Shown: in pieces, positions 8,466 to 16,558 of the stretch | How the letters are laid out: every line of letters begins with the position of its first letter | Position numbering within the stretch: the stretch's first letter is position 1 | Assembly: GCF_000747525.1 (NCBI RefSeq) | Contig: NZ_CP009278.1 | Span: 5,208,001 to 5,272,000 of the forward strand | Source of the DNA: Sphingobacterium sp. ML3W | Lineage (GTDB): Bacteria > Bacteroidota > Bacteroidia > Sphingobacteriales > Sphingobacteriaceae | DNA: 64,000 nucleotides | Direction: 5' to 3' | Position numbers and translations under genes: made by a program | The notes under the pieces: model-generated | The model's database searches: none | Told to the model about the DNA's origin: nothing | The model's input: the letters and a program-made list of their open reading frames with translations, nothing else

Positions 8466-8481
8466 CTACACTTTTGGGTAG
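8466..8481. promoter_or_regulatory. CTACAC-N4-GTGTAG operator, site B
   Basis: CTACAC-TTTT-GGGTAG, inverted relative to site A and 87 bases from it centre to centre. Lies 77 bases upstream of the ATG at 8559. The pairing of two facing sites is repeated at 12910-12954. Confidence 0.65.
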
Positions 8482-8558
8482 TTAAAAAATCTAATATTAT
8501 CTATAGATTCGCCCCTGTTAGATTCTAAACAAAGCCATCTTGACAAAAATCAATTATA

Positions 8559-9089
8559 ATGATAAAACACACCCTTCTAATAACCTCTATAGCACTAACT
8601 TGCGCTTTAACCTCGAATGCACAAACATCAAAATATTCAGTCGGTCTATTTAGCGACATTATGCTGGAAGCTCCGACTTACAGTACGTTTTACGGAGTAA
8701 ATGGTAGCTACAGCCTCAATAATCACGGTGTCATTCAAACATTTGTTGGATACAGCAATGTACATATGACAACCGTTGGGGCGGATTATATCTACAACAT
8801 AAAAGATAATACAAAAAGTAATTTTAATGTTTATGGAGGTATAGGGATATCTGGGGATTTTTATAAGCAAAAAATAGAGGTAGAGTACGAAGGGACCAAA
8901 GCCAAAGGCTATGCGAAAGCAAACTATCTAGCCATAAATCCTACAATTGGAATTTCATACCATTTTGACGTCATCCGTTCTACTTTTTATGCCGGTTACA
9001 AGGTTAAATATTATGCATTTGAGAATGCTATGGATATTAACTTCCTATCATTGGGACTTCGTTATCATCTTAAGCAAACTCCAAGATGA
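8559..9089 (+). CDS. Small outer-membrane beta-barrel protein
   Basis: 176 residues: signal peptide (MIKHTLLITSIALTCALTSNAQ), then alternating hydrophobic/polar strands rich in Tyr, Gly and Phe, ending in YHLKQTPR just after an aromatic-rich final strand (INFLSLGLRYHL), as expected of an 8-strand barrel. The exact role is unknown. Two copies of the CTACAC-N4-GTGTAG repeat lie in its 5' region, which links it to the acyltransferase and E1-like genes further on. It ends in a hairpin shared with the convergent acyltransferase gene. Confidence 0.7.
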   Translation: MIKHTLLITSIALTCALTSNAQTSKYSVGLFSDIMLEAPTYSTFYGVNGSYSLNNHGVIQTFVGYSNVHMTTVGADYIYNIKDNTKSNFNVYGGIGISGDFYKQKIEVEYEGTKAKGYAKANYLAINPTIGISYHFDVIRSTFYAGYKVKYYAFENAMDINFLSLGLRYHLKQTPR

Positions 9090-9110
9090 TGAATCAATTT
9101 GTTATTTAAA

Positions 9111-9153
9111 ATTTTGACTGTTATATATTCTAAAATCATATAGCAGTCAAAAT
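9111..9153. terminator. Hairpin between two convergent genes
   Basis: ATTTTGACTG/CAGTCAAAAT, a perfect 10-bp stem extended by TATAT/ATATA, with a roughly 11-base loop. Usable in both directions. Confidence 0.65.
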
Positions 9154-9179
9154 CTTAACCTTTAAAGACTCCATAAGTA

Positions 9180-9803
9180 TCAAGCGTAAATCCGCTTTGA
9201 ATGAGTACAATACGCTAATTCAGAAATACTTTTATCGTAAAATTCTTTTAGTGTATCACCATGCATACAAATTGCGATGGTCTCAGACCCTAAATAGGAT
9301 ACAGGTTCGGACATAACTTCCGATATGATCCCCATTCTCGTGAGGGTTTTTAAAAGTTTGCGATCGCACTCCGCAAAAGCGATAGAATTAGGAACTGAAC
9401 ATATGGGGTGAATGGCCCTCAAAACCATTTTTTTAAAGAGGTCAACAGAATTTAAGCCTTTTCGAATAGCAAATCTACCGATATGCCATATCGTAGCATC
9501 TTTAGGCATATGCTCATATTTAAGTACATCCATACCAAAAATACGCTCAATAGGTAGTGCTCCAATCCGATTCCATTTTAAAGTTCTGATACTTCCCATA
9601 ATTTGATGAGATTTATCCTTGACAACGTAGTAATAAGCATCATCGAAATAAGCCTCTTCTTCATCATACAGCTGATCCACAAGCGCATCATATTCATTTG
9701 GATGAGACTCTTGGGCATGATGTATAAAATTCTGATCAATAACAAACTTTGTCGCATCATACAACTGATTTTTCCCTATGGCCTGGATTTCCTTTTCAAA
9801 CAT
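9180..9803 (-). CDS. LuxI/FeeM-like N-acyltransferase (GNAT fold)
   Basis: 207 residues. The pattern is that of the acyl-homoserine-lactone synthase / N-acyl amino acid synthase branch of the GNAT fold. An N-terminal helix (YDATKFVIDQNF) precedes a conserved Asp-rich strand (DDAYYYVVKD), a G-S-I-R-T-L strand where LuxI has G-x-x-R, then LPIERIFGMD, and IWHIGRFAIRKG matching the E-x-x-R-F-x-V segment. Such enzymes join an acyl group from ACP or CoA to an amino compound, often a signal. Substrate is unknown, and an ordinary GNAT cannot be excluded. A TTG at 9824 gives a longer frame; ATG 9803 is preferred. A CTACAC-N4-GTATAG site lies 48 nt upstream of this ATG. An IS4 element now separates it from the LuxR-type gene. 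Confidence 0.55.
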   Translation of the reverse strand: MFEKEIQAIGKNQLYDATKFVIDQNFIHHAQESHPNEYDALVDQLYDEEEAYFDDAYYYVVKDKSHQIMGSIRTLKWNRIGALPIERIFGMDVLKYEHMPKDATIWHIGRFAIRKGLNSVDLFKKMVLRAIHPICSVPNSIAFAECDRKLLKTLTRMGIISEVMSEPVSYLGSETIAICMHGDTLKEFYDKSISELAYCTHSKRIYA

Positions 9804-9851
9804 GGTTTTATAACTATGGAGCAAATCTAGGAAAGAGCATATAAAAATACA

Positions 9852-9890
9852 CTACACGAAAGTATAGTATTGCATTAAATAATAGTGTAG
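9852..9890. promoter_or_regulatory. CTACAC-N4-GTGTAG operator, site C and a half-site
   Basis: CTACAC-GAAA-GTATAG at 9852-9867, plus a lone GTGTAG at 9885-9890. The core is 48 nt upstream of the acyltransferase ATG; the equivalent site before the E1-like gene is 45 nt from its ATG. Confidence 0.6.
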
Positions 9891-9914
9891 AAAACCAACC
9901 ATTTAAATTAATCA

Positions 9915-9927
9915 ACTGCATTTAACT
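9915..9927. repeat. Target-site duplication, left copy
   Basis: ACTGCATTTAACT, repeated exactly at 11273-11285 on the other side of the IS element; 13 bp is in the range reported for IS4-type elements. Confidence 0.8.
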
Positions 9928-11272
9928 CACTTCCGTCCTAAATAAATTTTAGGCGCGTGTTTCCCTTGAAACAGTATCTATTTTTAGATAATTTCAATTT
10001 TGACCCTATTTTTTAGTCTGAGAATATCTGTAGCTGTCCATTTTTACCCTTAACTGGTGGCCTGATAAAAGGATCATCTATCCATTGCCATATATTTATT
10101 TTCACGAATATATTCATCCTGATAAACCCGACCAAGTTAGACAGATTCCAATCGTATTTAGCCTTCTTCTGAAGGTATTTGAGCAGTAATATTCCAATCA
10201 ACGAAGTCCATATTTGGATCATGACCGCATTTTCAGAAGTACCCACAAAAGATGATATTTTTAAGCGTTGCTTCAGATGCTTGAAGAAAATCTCGATCTG
10301 CCATCGCTGTTTATAAATGTTAGCTACTAGTGATGCCTTCCATTGGATATTATTTGTCAGAAAGTGGTACTGGTTGTCTGTGCTGCTGTCCCAAAAGTGA
10401 ATCAAGCGTAATGGTTTAGAGTTGTATCTATCTGCTGATGGACCAGAAAGCTCAATGATCTCATCTTTAATGATTCCCTTTTCAAGGAGTGCTTCACTCT
10501 GGTATGACTTGATAACGTTGTACTTCATGTTAGTTTTACTCCTGGTAACAAAATAACAACCTCTGCTGTCCAAATCCCCGAGCCAGTTGTAATCCACATA
10601 ACCTCTATCCACCACTACAACGCTTCCTTTGGAAAAACTATAGCTACCCGCACGCTGGCTTTCATGAACTTTCCCGTCTGTAATCTGCATGAAAACAGGA
10701 AGACATCCATCATAATCCAGCACAGTGTGCAGTTTTACAGCACCTTTGGTGCTTCTAAATTTAGCCCAGTCAAATACAGATAAACATAAAGGGATGATAC
10801 TGGCATCCATCAGATAAACCTTGCGCTTTAATTGCGTTAGATCTTTGCGCAAATGGGTATCCTTTTGCCATAGCTTATCTAATAGCGAAAAGTACAGATC
10901 TTTAAAGAGTTCATGGGTGCGGTGCTTGTTGATATAGGAAATATTGGACTTGCTGGGTGCTCTACCAACACCTAAATGGTTCAAATTACCAGTCGTACTA
11001 CGTAAGCCATTACTGATATCACGAACTGAATCTGCAGAAGAAAAATGGCAAAACAACATGCTAGCAAGATGCGTCCAGCTGTTGATCCCTTTACAATGTT
11101 TGTCACTCTTGTGCTTAGCAACCAAAACCTTGAATAATTCGCGGTCGATAAGTGATAAAATCTGACTAAAAACGTTTAAATTTACCATGGCGGTGTGTTA
11201 AAATTTGACGATTTAAATATAGCAACTTTGCTATAGCAAAACACCGCCACTTTTTTCAACGTTTAGGACGCT
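9928..11272 (-). mobile_element. IS4-family insertion sequence
   Basis: About 1,345 bp with one transposase gene. CGTCCTAAA (9934-9942) and TTTAGGACG (11262-11270) form short terminal inverted repeats, and the 13-bp direct duplication ACTGCATTTAACT flanks the element. The exact ends are uncertain by a few bases, because the left copy has four more bases outside the inverted repeat than the right. The element sits in the intergenic gap between the acyltransferase and LuxR-type genes. Removing it leaves a divergent gap of roughly 200 bp. Confidence 0.85.
10013..11188 (-). CDS. IS4-family transposase
   Basis: 391 residues, full length. It has an N-terminal DUF4372-type region, then a DDE domain: YLMDASIIPL (first Asp), VVVDRGYVDY (second Asp) and YKQRWQIEIFFKHLK, which fits the IS4 signature Y-x2-R-x3-E-x6-K and supplies the catalytic Glu. 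No frameshift or stop interrupts it, so the element may still be active. ATG at 11188. Confidence 0.93.
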   Translation of the reverse strand: MVNLNVFSQILSLIDRELFKVLVAKHKSDKHCKGINSWTHLASMLFCHFSSADSVRDISNGLRSTTGNLNHLGVGRAPSKSNISYINKHRTHELFKDLYFSLLDKLWQKDTHLRKDLTQLKRKVYLMDASIIPLCLSVFDWAKFRSTKGAVKLHTVLDYDGCLPVFMQITDGKVHESQRAGSYSFSKGSVVVVDRGYVDYNWLGDLDSRGCYFVTRSKTNMKYNVIKSYQSEALLEKGIIKDEIIELSGPSADRYNSKPLRLIHFWDSSTDNQYHFLTNNIQWKASLVANIYKQRWQIEIFFKHLKQRLKISSFVGTSENAVMIQIWTSLIGILLLKYLQKKAKYDWNLSNLVGFIRMNIFVKINIWQWIDDPFIRPPVKGKNGQLQIFSD

Positions 11273-11285
11273 ACTGCATTTAACT
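11273..11285. repeat. Target-site duplication, right copy
   Basis: ACTGCATTTAACT, identical to 9915-9927. Confidence 0.8.
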
Positions 11286-11359
11286 AAGATATAATCACCT
11301 TTAGCGATAGAAATAATTTTTAAAATTCATATCTTTAACAAAACGATGAAAAACATAAC

Positions 11360-12112
11360 ATGGTGAATCAATTTTTCTTTCCGAAAAATACGGTAGATAA
11401 TTTATCCGAAAAAGATCTCCATCGACAACTTGATTATAGAGAAGCCATTTATGCATTAGCCAGAACTACCTATTCTAGCCTATATGTCATCAATTATGCA
11501 ACCCAGGCATTCGAATATGTATCTGAAAATCCACTTTTCCTTTGTGGCCATACTGCACAGGAAGTACAAGATATGGGCTATGCATTCTATTATAAATATG
11601 TCACGAAGGAAGATCTAGATTTGCTCACACAGATAAATAAGATAGGTTTTGATTTCTTCGATACTATACCCATTTCAGAAAGACGGCTTTATACCATTTC
11701 TTATGATTTTCATTTACAAAGTGATGTAAAGAAAAAAATATTGGTCAACCAGAAGTTAACTCCGATGTTCTTAACAGATTCGGGTAAAATATGGAAAGCC
11801 CTGTGCACGGTTTCATTATCAACCCAACGAAATTCTGGAAATATTCAAATATCAAAGAAAGGATATAATCAAATCTTTAAGTATGATCTAGAAAAGAATA
11901 GGTGGAATACAGTGGAGGTTATCAAACTTACTGAAAGAGAGAAAGAAGTCCTCCAATTTTCCATCAGAGGATTTACGATCAATGAAATCGCACAAGAAAT
12001 CTTTGTCTCGCCAGAAACCATCAAATTTCATAGAAGAAAACTATTTGACAAAATGGGGGTCACCAATATGTCAGAGGCCATATTCTATGCAGCGAATAAT
12101 AAATTGCTTTAA
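11360..12112 (+). CDS. PAS-like/LuxR-type transcriptional regulator
   Basis: 250 residues. The C-terminal 65 form a GerE/LuxR helix-turn-helix: LTEREKEVLQFSIRGFTINEIAQEIFVSPETIKFHRRKLFDKMG, with the typical T-x-x-E-x-x-V-L start and S-x-x-T-I/V-K-x-H core. The N-terminal 170 residues look like a PAS-type sensor (YVINYATQAFEYVSENPLFLCGHTAQEVQDMG). There is no receiver-domain Asp pocket, so it is not a classical response regulator. This architecture is common in Bacteroidota. Its stop overlaps the end of the convergent E1-like gene by four bases. With the acyltransferase upstream and operators nearby, it is the best candidate to bind the CTACAC-N4-GTGTAG sites; that is inference. Confidence 0.85.
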   Translation: MVNQFFFPKNTVDNLSEKDLHRQLDYREAIYALARTTYSSLYVINYATQAFEYVSENPLFLCGHTAQEVQDMGYAFYYKYVTKEDLDLLTQINKIGFDFFDTIPISERRLYTISYDFHLQSDVKKKILVNQKLTPMFLTDSGKIWKALCTVSLSTQRNSGNIQISKKGYNQIFKYDLEKNRWNTVEVIKLTEREKEVLQFSIRGFTINEIAQEIFVSPETIKFHRRKLFDKMGVTNMSEAIFYAANNKLL

Positions 12113-12864
12113 ATCCCCTTCATAGCATTGAAGTAAAATTCAGGAAACTTTTTCACAGTTGCTCCTACTGCAAGGTCAAATAGTACAGTGGTACACATAG
12201 CAGCCACTATCCAGCTACCAATAGCAAGCTGTGGTGGCGACATATCTCCATCTTCATTTTTAAACTTTTCGACCACTTCTCGGACCCAATCTTGTGGATT
12301 TCCCCAAAAAGAAAGGTTTCCGAGCGCATATTCAACAAAATCAATCTCTGAAAACTTGTGACCCGACCTTTCTATACTATCCAGACGAGCGCCAGCAGGA
12401 TCAATCACAGCAAGCAATCCTCCCCAACCCATATTATAGGGGTGCAGAACGGGTATCTTATGCTCACTACATAGTTGATCAAATCTCAAAGGAACATCCG
12501 AGCTGAAATCCAATGCATTTATTGCTATTTGGTGCCCTGGTATATATTGCTCTAGATTATCTGCTGTCAAGAAAGTATTATAGATCGTGATATTTGCCTT
12601 ATCATTAATGCCAAGCAGTCTCTTTTTTATGGCCTCTACCTTAGGACTATCAATATCTTTTTCAGTAAAATTCTGCCTATTCAAGTTGGTCAATTCAACG
12701 GTATCACCATCGATAATCGTTAAGTTTTCAAAGCCAAACCGCAGCGCGCATTCTGCTATCTCGCTACCTATACCACAACCAGCAAGAAGAATAGGTACAT
12801 CTTTTATCAACACTTGCTCTTCCTGGGAAATATAAATACGATTTCTGCTATAGCGATTTTCCAT
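12109..12864 (-). CDS. ThiF/E1-like adenylyltransferase
   Basis: 251 residues. A Rossmann ATP-binding motif, LLAGCGIGSEIAECALRFGF, is followed by the E1 signature IIDGDTVELTNLNRQNFTEKDID, with the Asp and the Arg/Asn that bind ATP and Mg. ThiF/MoeB/E1 proteins adenylate a C-terminal carboxylate, of a ubiquitin-like protein or of a peptide or small molecule. No CxxC zinc knuckles and no partner ubiquitin-like protein or rhodanese are visible, so it is unlikely to be ThiF or MoeB of cofactor synthesis. TTG at 12882 opens a longer frame; ATG 12864 (MENRYSRN) is preferred, with operator site D 45 nt upstream. Tail to tail with the LuxR-type gene. Confidence 0.8.
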   Translation of the reverse strand: MENRYSRNRIYISQEEQVLIKDVPILLAGCGIGSEIAECALRFGFENLTIIDGDTVELTNLNRQNFTEKDIDSPKVEAIKKRLLGINDKANITIYNTFLTADNLEQYIPGHQIAINALDFSSDVPLRFDQLCSEHKIPVLHPYNMGWGGLLAVIDPAGARLDSIERSGHKFSEIDFVEYALGNLSFWGNPQDWVREVVEKFKNEDGDMSPPQLAIGSWIVAAMCTTVLFDLAVGATVKKFPEFYFNAMKGI

Positions 12865-12909
12865 ACTATTAAATTTGGCCAAAAATAATGCATATTGTGC
12901 GCAATAATC

Positions 12910-12954
12910 TTACACAAAAGTGTAGTTTACAGCTAAAACTATCCTTTTGTGCAG
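12910..12954. promoter_or_regulatory. CTACAC-N4-GTGTAG operators, sites D and E
   Basis: Site D tTACAC-AAAA-GTGTAG (12910-12925) and the inverted site E CTATCC-TTTT-GTGCAG (12939-12954), centres 29 bases apart, in the gap between the divergent E1-like and AraC genes. D carries the same 18-base sequence as site A. Confidence 0.65.
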
Positions 12955-13037
12955 CGAAAAAGTAGTGTTAAAAAATTATCTTCACCAACCAATTATTAAC
13001 CGATCAATAAAAACATAGATACTCAAATCTTCCGCGT

Positions 13038-13991
13038 ATGGCAGATCATTATCAGCTCTTGTTCCATAGCCAACCTATACATACTGCACATGTAATGGGC
13101 AAGCTCCCGCTATGGAGCAAATATAAGATGAGCATCGCACAATCTGCAGTACTACAAAAATTTGAAGACCATAGCCAGATCCTTCGGCAGAAGCTCCAAT
13201 ACGGTCCTTTATTTATCGAACTCTTTCAAATAGAAGCAGACCATTCCTTTTCATTTGCTTATACGACAACACAAAACCGGTTATTTCTATTTTTCTTATT
13301 GGAAGGGAGAATAGCCTTTTCTGAAAATGGGACATCAGCGATTAGTAAGGCCAATCCACACCACTTCTATGTTTCACACAACCGTGCAGGGCATTATACT
13401 GTAAACAGTCTACAAACGGAAAGTACCATTGGCTTGGTGGTATCCATCCATCCCAAATGGGCAAAAAAAGCAGTCGCCATCTATCCCAATCTTCATCATG
13501 CCATTATAGCGTTACTCAAATCCAATACCTCCTATGGTATCATGCCACATTGTCCAATAGATATAGAAGTACAGAAATGGATCAAAAAGACACTCGAAAT
13601 ACCGAATGACAACCCATTTCTGTTTAAGAATCTATTAAAAGCATACATCGTGCAAGGACTAGCATATTATGAAAAATTGCTTATCAAAACAGGCGCAGCA
13701 TACGTGTATCGCGTCAAATTATATATCGATAAAAACTACAGCGATCCAGACATCGATATCAAACAATTTGGTGAAGTGGCCTATATGACCACATCCTCAC
13801 TACAACGAAAATTTAAGAAAGAATTTGGCACTACCATGTATGACTATTGTACCCAAGTACGTCTAAAACAAGCTTACAAGCTCATCCATAATGACAATGT
13901 ACCTAAAGCAACAGTGTGGTTCCAGGTAGGCTATCGAGACCCGAGCACCTTTCATAAAGCTTATCACAAATTCTTCAGCAAAAAAGGATAG
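13038..13991 (+). CDS. AraC-family transcriptional regulator
   Basis: 317 residues. The C-terminal 100 carry two helix-turn-helix units of the AraC/XylS domain: IDIKQFGEVAYMTTSSLQRKFKKEFGTTMYDY, then LIHNDNVPKATVWFQVGYRDPSTFHKAYHKFF, with the characteristic G-Y-x-D/S-x-S-x-F-x-x-A-x-x-x-F ending. The N-terminal 200 residues have a cupin-like sensing arrangement (YGPLFIELFQIEADHSFSFAYTTTQNRLFLFFLLEG). Its 5' region is shared with the E1-like gene and includes sites D and E, so it may belong to that regulon. Alternatively it controls the MauE/DUF6520 genes just downstream, to which regulators of this kind are often adjacent. Confidence 0.88.
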   Translation: MADHYQLLFHSQPIHTAHVMGKLPLWSKYKMSIAQSAVLQKFEDHSQILRQKLQYGPLFIELFQIEADHSFSFAYTTTQNRLFLFFLLEGRIAFSENGTSAISKANPHHFYVSHNRAGHYTVNSLQTESTIGLVVSIHPKWAKKAVAIYPNLHHAIIALLKSNTSYGIMPHCPIDIEVQKWIKKTLEIPNDNPFLFKNLLKAYIVQGLAYYEKLLIKTGAAYVYRVKLYIDKNYSDPDIDIKQFGEVAYMTTSSLQRKFKKEFGTTMYDYCTQVRLKQAYKLIHNDNVPKATVWFQVGYRDPSTFHKAYHKFFSKKG

Positions 13992-14128
13992 CCAATCCTA
14001 TGCTCTTCTCCCCTATTTTGGAATAAAAAGTTATTAGCTCCCATTTCATGGTGAATATTGGAGTTTTCTTCCTTCTCTATCTTCAGCATTCTTTGGAAAT
14101 TTGTTTTAATGAGTTTTAAAACAAAGAA

Positions 14129-14599
14129 ATGAAAAAGAACAGTTACATATTTATAGTCGTGCAATACAGTTTTATCCTGCTATGGGGAAGTTCGGCAACC
14201 TTAAAGCTATTGAACATCTCCGAGACCAAACAAGAATTACTTTTGCAACCCTTTCCAATCTGGATGTGCGATATCCTATGGTGGTTGTTGCCAGTATTAC
14301 ACATCGCACTAGTACTTGTGCTACTATATAGACCAGCAGTTAGTTTGGGAATTAAACTTTCGACAATGCTAATCACCATGTACACTCTTTACTTACTAAT
14401 TGGGGTAACTAAACTGATGGGTTCCACCCCTTGTACCTGTGCAGGGCTGTGGCCGACAAACAATCATTGGTTACATATTATACTTAACAGTATATTTATA
14501 ATTCTAGGCATATTATATTGGATATTGGCCCATAAAAGCCATAACGGAAAAGACGTTAATTTCGAACTTGGTAGAAGGGAGGATGTGATCTTATCTTAA
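14129..14599 (+). CDS. MauE/DoxX-type redox-associated membrane protein
   Basis: 156 residues with four hydrophobic segments and a conserved CTC pair (GSTPCTCAGLWPTNNHWLHI) between helices 3 and 4. This is the pattern of the MauE family, which is linked to disulfide handling of periplasmic proteins. Followed by a DUF6520 peptide and, on the other strand, a tlpA-susC-susD operon. The combination of a membrane redox protein with a TlpA thioredoxin suggests a shared thiol-disulfide role; this is inferred from context. ATG at 14129, 137 bases after the AraC gene. Confidence 0.75.
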   Translation: MKKNSYIFIVVQYSFILLWGSSATLKLLNISETKQELLLQPFPIWMCDILWWLLPVLHIALVLVLLYRPAVSLGIKLSTMLITMYTLYLLIGVTKLMGSTPCTCAGLWPTNNHWLHIILNSIFIILGILYWILAHKSHNGKDVNFELGRREDVILS

Positions 14600-14743
14600 G
14601 CAAAACGAAATTGCAGGGTTAAGGCCTCCCTGCTGTAACTGATGAATCTCCATCAAAGCTAAAACCTCGGAATAGCAAAAGTGGCAGGTCATGTGATGGA
14701 CCTGATGAAATCAAAACATGATAATTTTTTAAATTTTATAATT

Positions 14744-15082
14744 ATGAAAAAAATATTAAAAAATTTGAACATAGGTGCACTAATTGCTCTAATATCGGTA
14801 GTTACAATGACTGTATCATGGAAAAACCATGAAGGCAAAAAGGCAACCCCTACATGGTATCAGGTGAGCTTGATCAGCCCTACAGGTGGAAATATCGCTA
14901 CCAACCAGAAAATTGACGGGCTCTATCCGGGCGGTGCACCAAGCGGAAGCTGTAACAATTTAGCGGGAGCTACCTGTGCTGTTCAGCTGAGCGATGTTCT
15001 GGAACCAATTGATATGCCAGCGACGGTCAAAGAAGCGAACGATGACGGTTTCACTTCCCAGGCCTTCCGCCAACATCAATAG
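14744..15082 (+). CDS. DUF6520 family secreted small protein
   Basis: 112 residues. The longer open frame begins at 14681, but MKKILKNLNIGALIALISVVTMTVSW is a clear signal sequence and fixes the start at ATG 14744. The mature part has two cysteines (GSCNNLAGATCAVQL) and is typical of DUF6520 peptides that lie next to MauE-like genes in Bacteroidota. Function unknown. Convergent with susD. Confidence 0.72.
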   Translation: MKKILKNLNIGALIALISVVTMTVSWKNHEGKKATPTWYQVSLISPTGGNIATNQKIDGLYPGGAPSGSCNNLAGATCAVQLSDVLEPIDMPATVKEANDDGFTSQAFRQHQ

Positions 15083-15122
15083 CCCAGTAACTAATTAAAA
15101 TAAGTCAATCGGGTCAATATCC

Positions 15123-15153
15123 AAAAAAAGGGAGGCAGATTTGCCTCCCTTTC
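15123..15153. terminator. Terminator between the DUF6520 gene and susD
   Basis: AAAGGGAGGCA-GATT-TGCCTCCCTTT, flanked by an A run on the left, so it serves the minus-strand operon best. Confidence 0.8.
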
Positions 15154-16548
15154 CTATCTCTGGTTCTGCTCGATTCCATTTGCGTCAATTTCTGACTGCG
15201 GAATAGGCCAGACCCACTTTTTTTCGCCGGGTGCAAGTTCATATCGTACCCCGTCCAGCATCCTGGAAAAAGAAACCAAATATCTCCCTTCTTGGTTCAA
15301 CCTTCGGGCATCTTCCCACCTACTCCCCCGCATAAAAAGTTCCTTTTTTCTTTCGCCAAGAATATACGCTAATAGATCATCAATCTCCCCAAGTTCAAGG
15401 TTCCTGTAAGAGCTGTGGCTGAATCTATTCTTTCGCAAAAGGTTGATGTCATCCAGGGCATTCTTTTCCGATCCGGCGCGGGCGGAGCATTCTGCACGGA
15501 TAAGCAGCATTTCCTCTACGCTGAGTCCCGTGAAGAATTCATTACCTCCATAACCACAATAAGAACCGGAATATACCTTTGTTCCATCTGGCCGTGTGAA
15601 AAAATATATTTCCCCCCTAAGATCCTGCTGTTCAATTGACCTGGTGAAAAGTGTATCTATATTTTGTCTGGTCGGCATGATGATCCCTCCAACGGCAGCT
15701 GCGGAATAGAAAATAATCGACGGGTTGTTCTTCCCATAAGGCTCAAAATAGCTTCCATAGATATCCGTTATTGAACCTGTTAAGTTATTGTAATCCACTA
15801 GCGTACTTCTTTTTTTGAGAACGATGTCTGCATATCTGAGTGCCATATCAAATTTTCCCTGCTGGAGATAGACCTTCGCCAGAAGTGCCTGCACGGCTGT
15901 GGTGCCCGGCATATAGGGATTGATGTCGTCTACTATCCGAATATTCTCGGCTTCTTTTAGGTCATCCAGTATCCGGTCGTAAACCTCCTTCAGTGAAGAG
16001 CGGCCGTATCTGACAGAAATATCATAGTCCACCCGTAAGGGCAGACCGGGATCCTGTCCAGCGGTAGGTTCATGATATGGTCTGCAGAATAGCTGCGCCA
16101 GCTGATAAAAGTTCCATGCCCGGTGGAAACGGGCACTGACCTTTACCCTGTCCCGATTGGCCGTTTCTCCCTGTCCGGAAGCTGCAGACTCGACATCCAG
16201 GGCAAGATTGGCGTACATGATCCTTTCGTACGCTAGATCCCAATCTTTGATATTCCGCAGGGAGCCATAGGGATTGTCCTGCCAGGTATAGGCATACTGG
16301 TGAAACGGTGTGTACTGTGAGCCCGCCACAAGATCTGCGGGATTTTTGACATAATATTCGTCCGCTCCAAGATAAGCCAGATCGCTTGAAGTATAATACA
16401 TGTTTTCCCGGCCCAGGATCGCCAGACAATCTTTGGACGTCTTTGGAACGACCTGACCGGATGTACGCTTGACATCCAGAAAATCTTTGCCGCAACCTGT
16501 CAAAATAACGGCAAAGCATAAAATCAAATAGTTTTTTAAATCTTTCAT
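15154..16548 (-). CDS. RagB/SusD family nutrient-uptake outer-membrane lipoprotein
   Basis: 464 residues from ATG 16548. The open frame extends upstream to 16695, but only inside the end of susC. MKDLKNYLILCFAVILTGCGKDFLD gives a lipobox with Cys19. The alpha-helical SusD fold is supported by YERIMYANLALD, a TPR-like LLAKVYLQQGKFDMALRYADIVL, and the family C-terminus ILGERKKELFMRGSRWEDARRLN followed by WPIPQSEIDANGIEQNQ. It binds oligosaccharide or peptide substrate at the cell surface and works as a lid on SusC. Ten bases separate it from susC. Confidence 0.93.
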   Translation of the reverse strand: MKDLKNYLILCFAVILTGCGKDFLDVKRTSGQVVPKTSKDCLAILGRENMYYTSSDLAYLGADEYYVKNPADLVAGSQYTPFHQYAYTWQDNPYGSLRNIKDWDLAYERIMYANLALDVESAASGQGETANRDRVKVSARFHRAWNFYQLAQLFCRPYHEPTAGQDPGLPLRVDYDISVRYGRSSLKEVYDRILDDLKEAENIRIVDDINPYMPGTTAVQALLAKVYLQQGKFDMALRYADIVLKKRSTLVDYNNLTGSITDIYGSYFEPYGKNNPSIIFYSAAAVGGIIMPTRQNIDTLFTRSIEQQDLRGEIYFFTRPDGTKVYSGSYCGYGGNEFFTGLSVEEMLLIRAECSARAGSEKNALDDINLLRKNRFSHSSYRNLELGEIDDLLAYILGERKKELFMRGSRWEDARRLNQEGRYLVSFSRMLDGVRYELAPGEKKWVWPIPQSEIDANGIEQNQR

Positions 16549-16558
16549 AATATCGATG

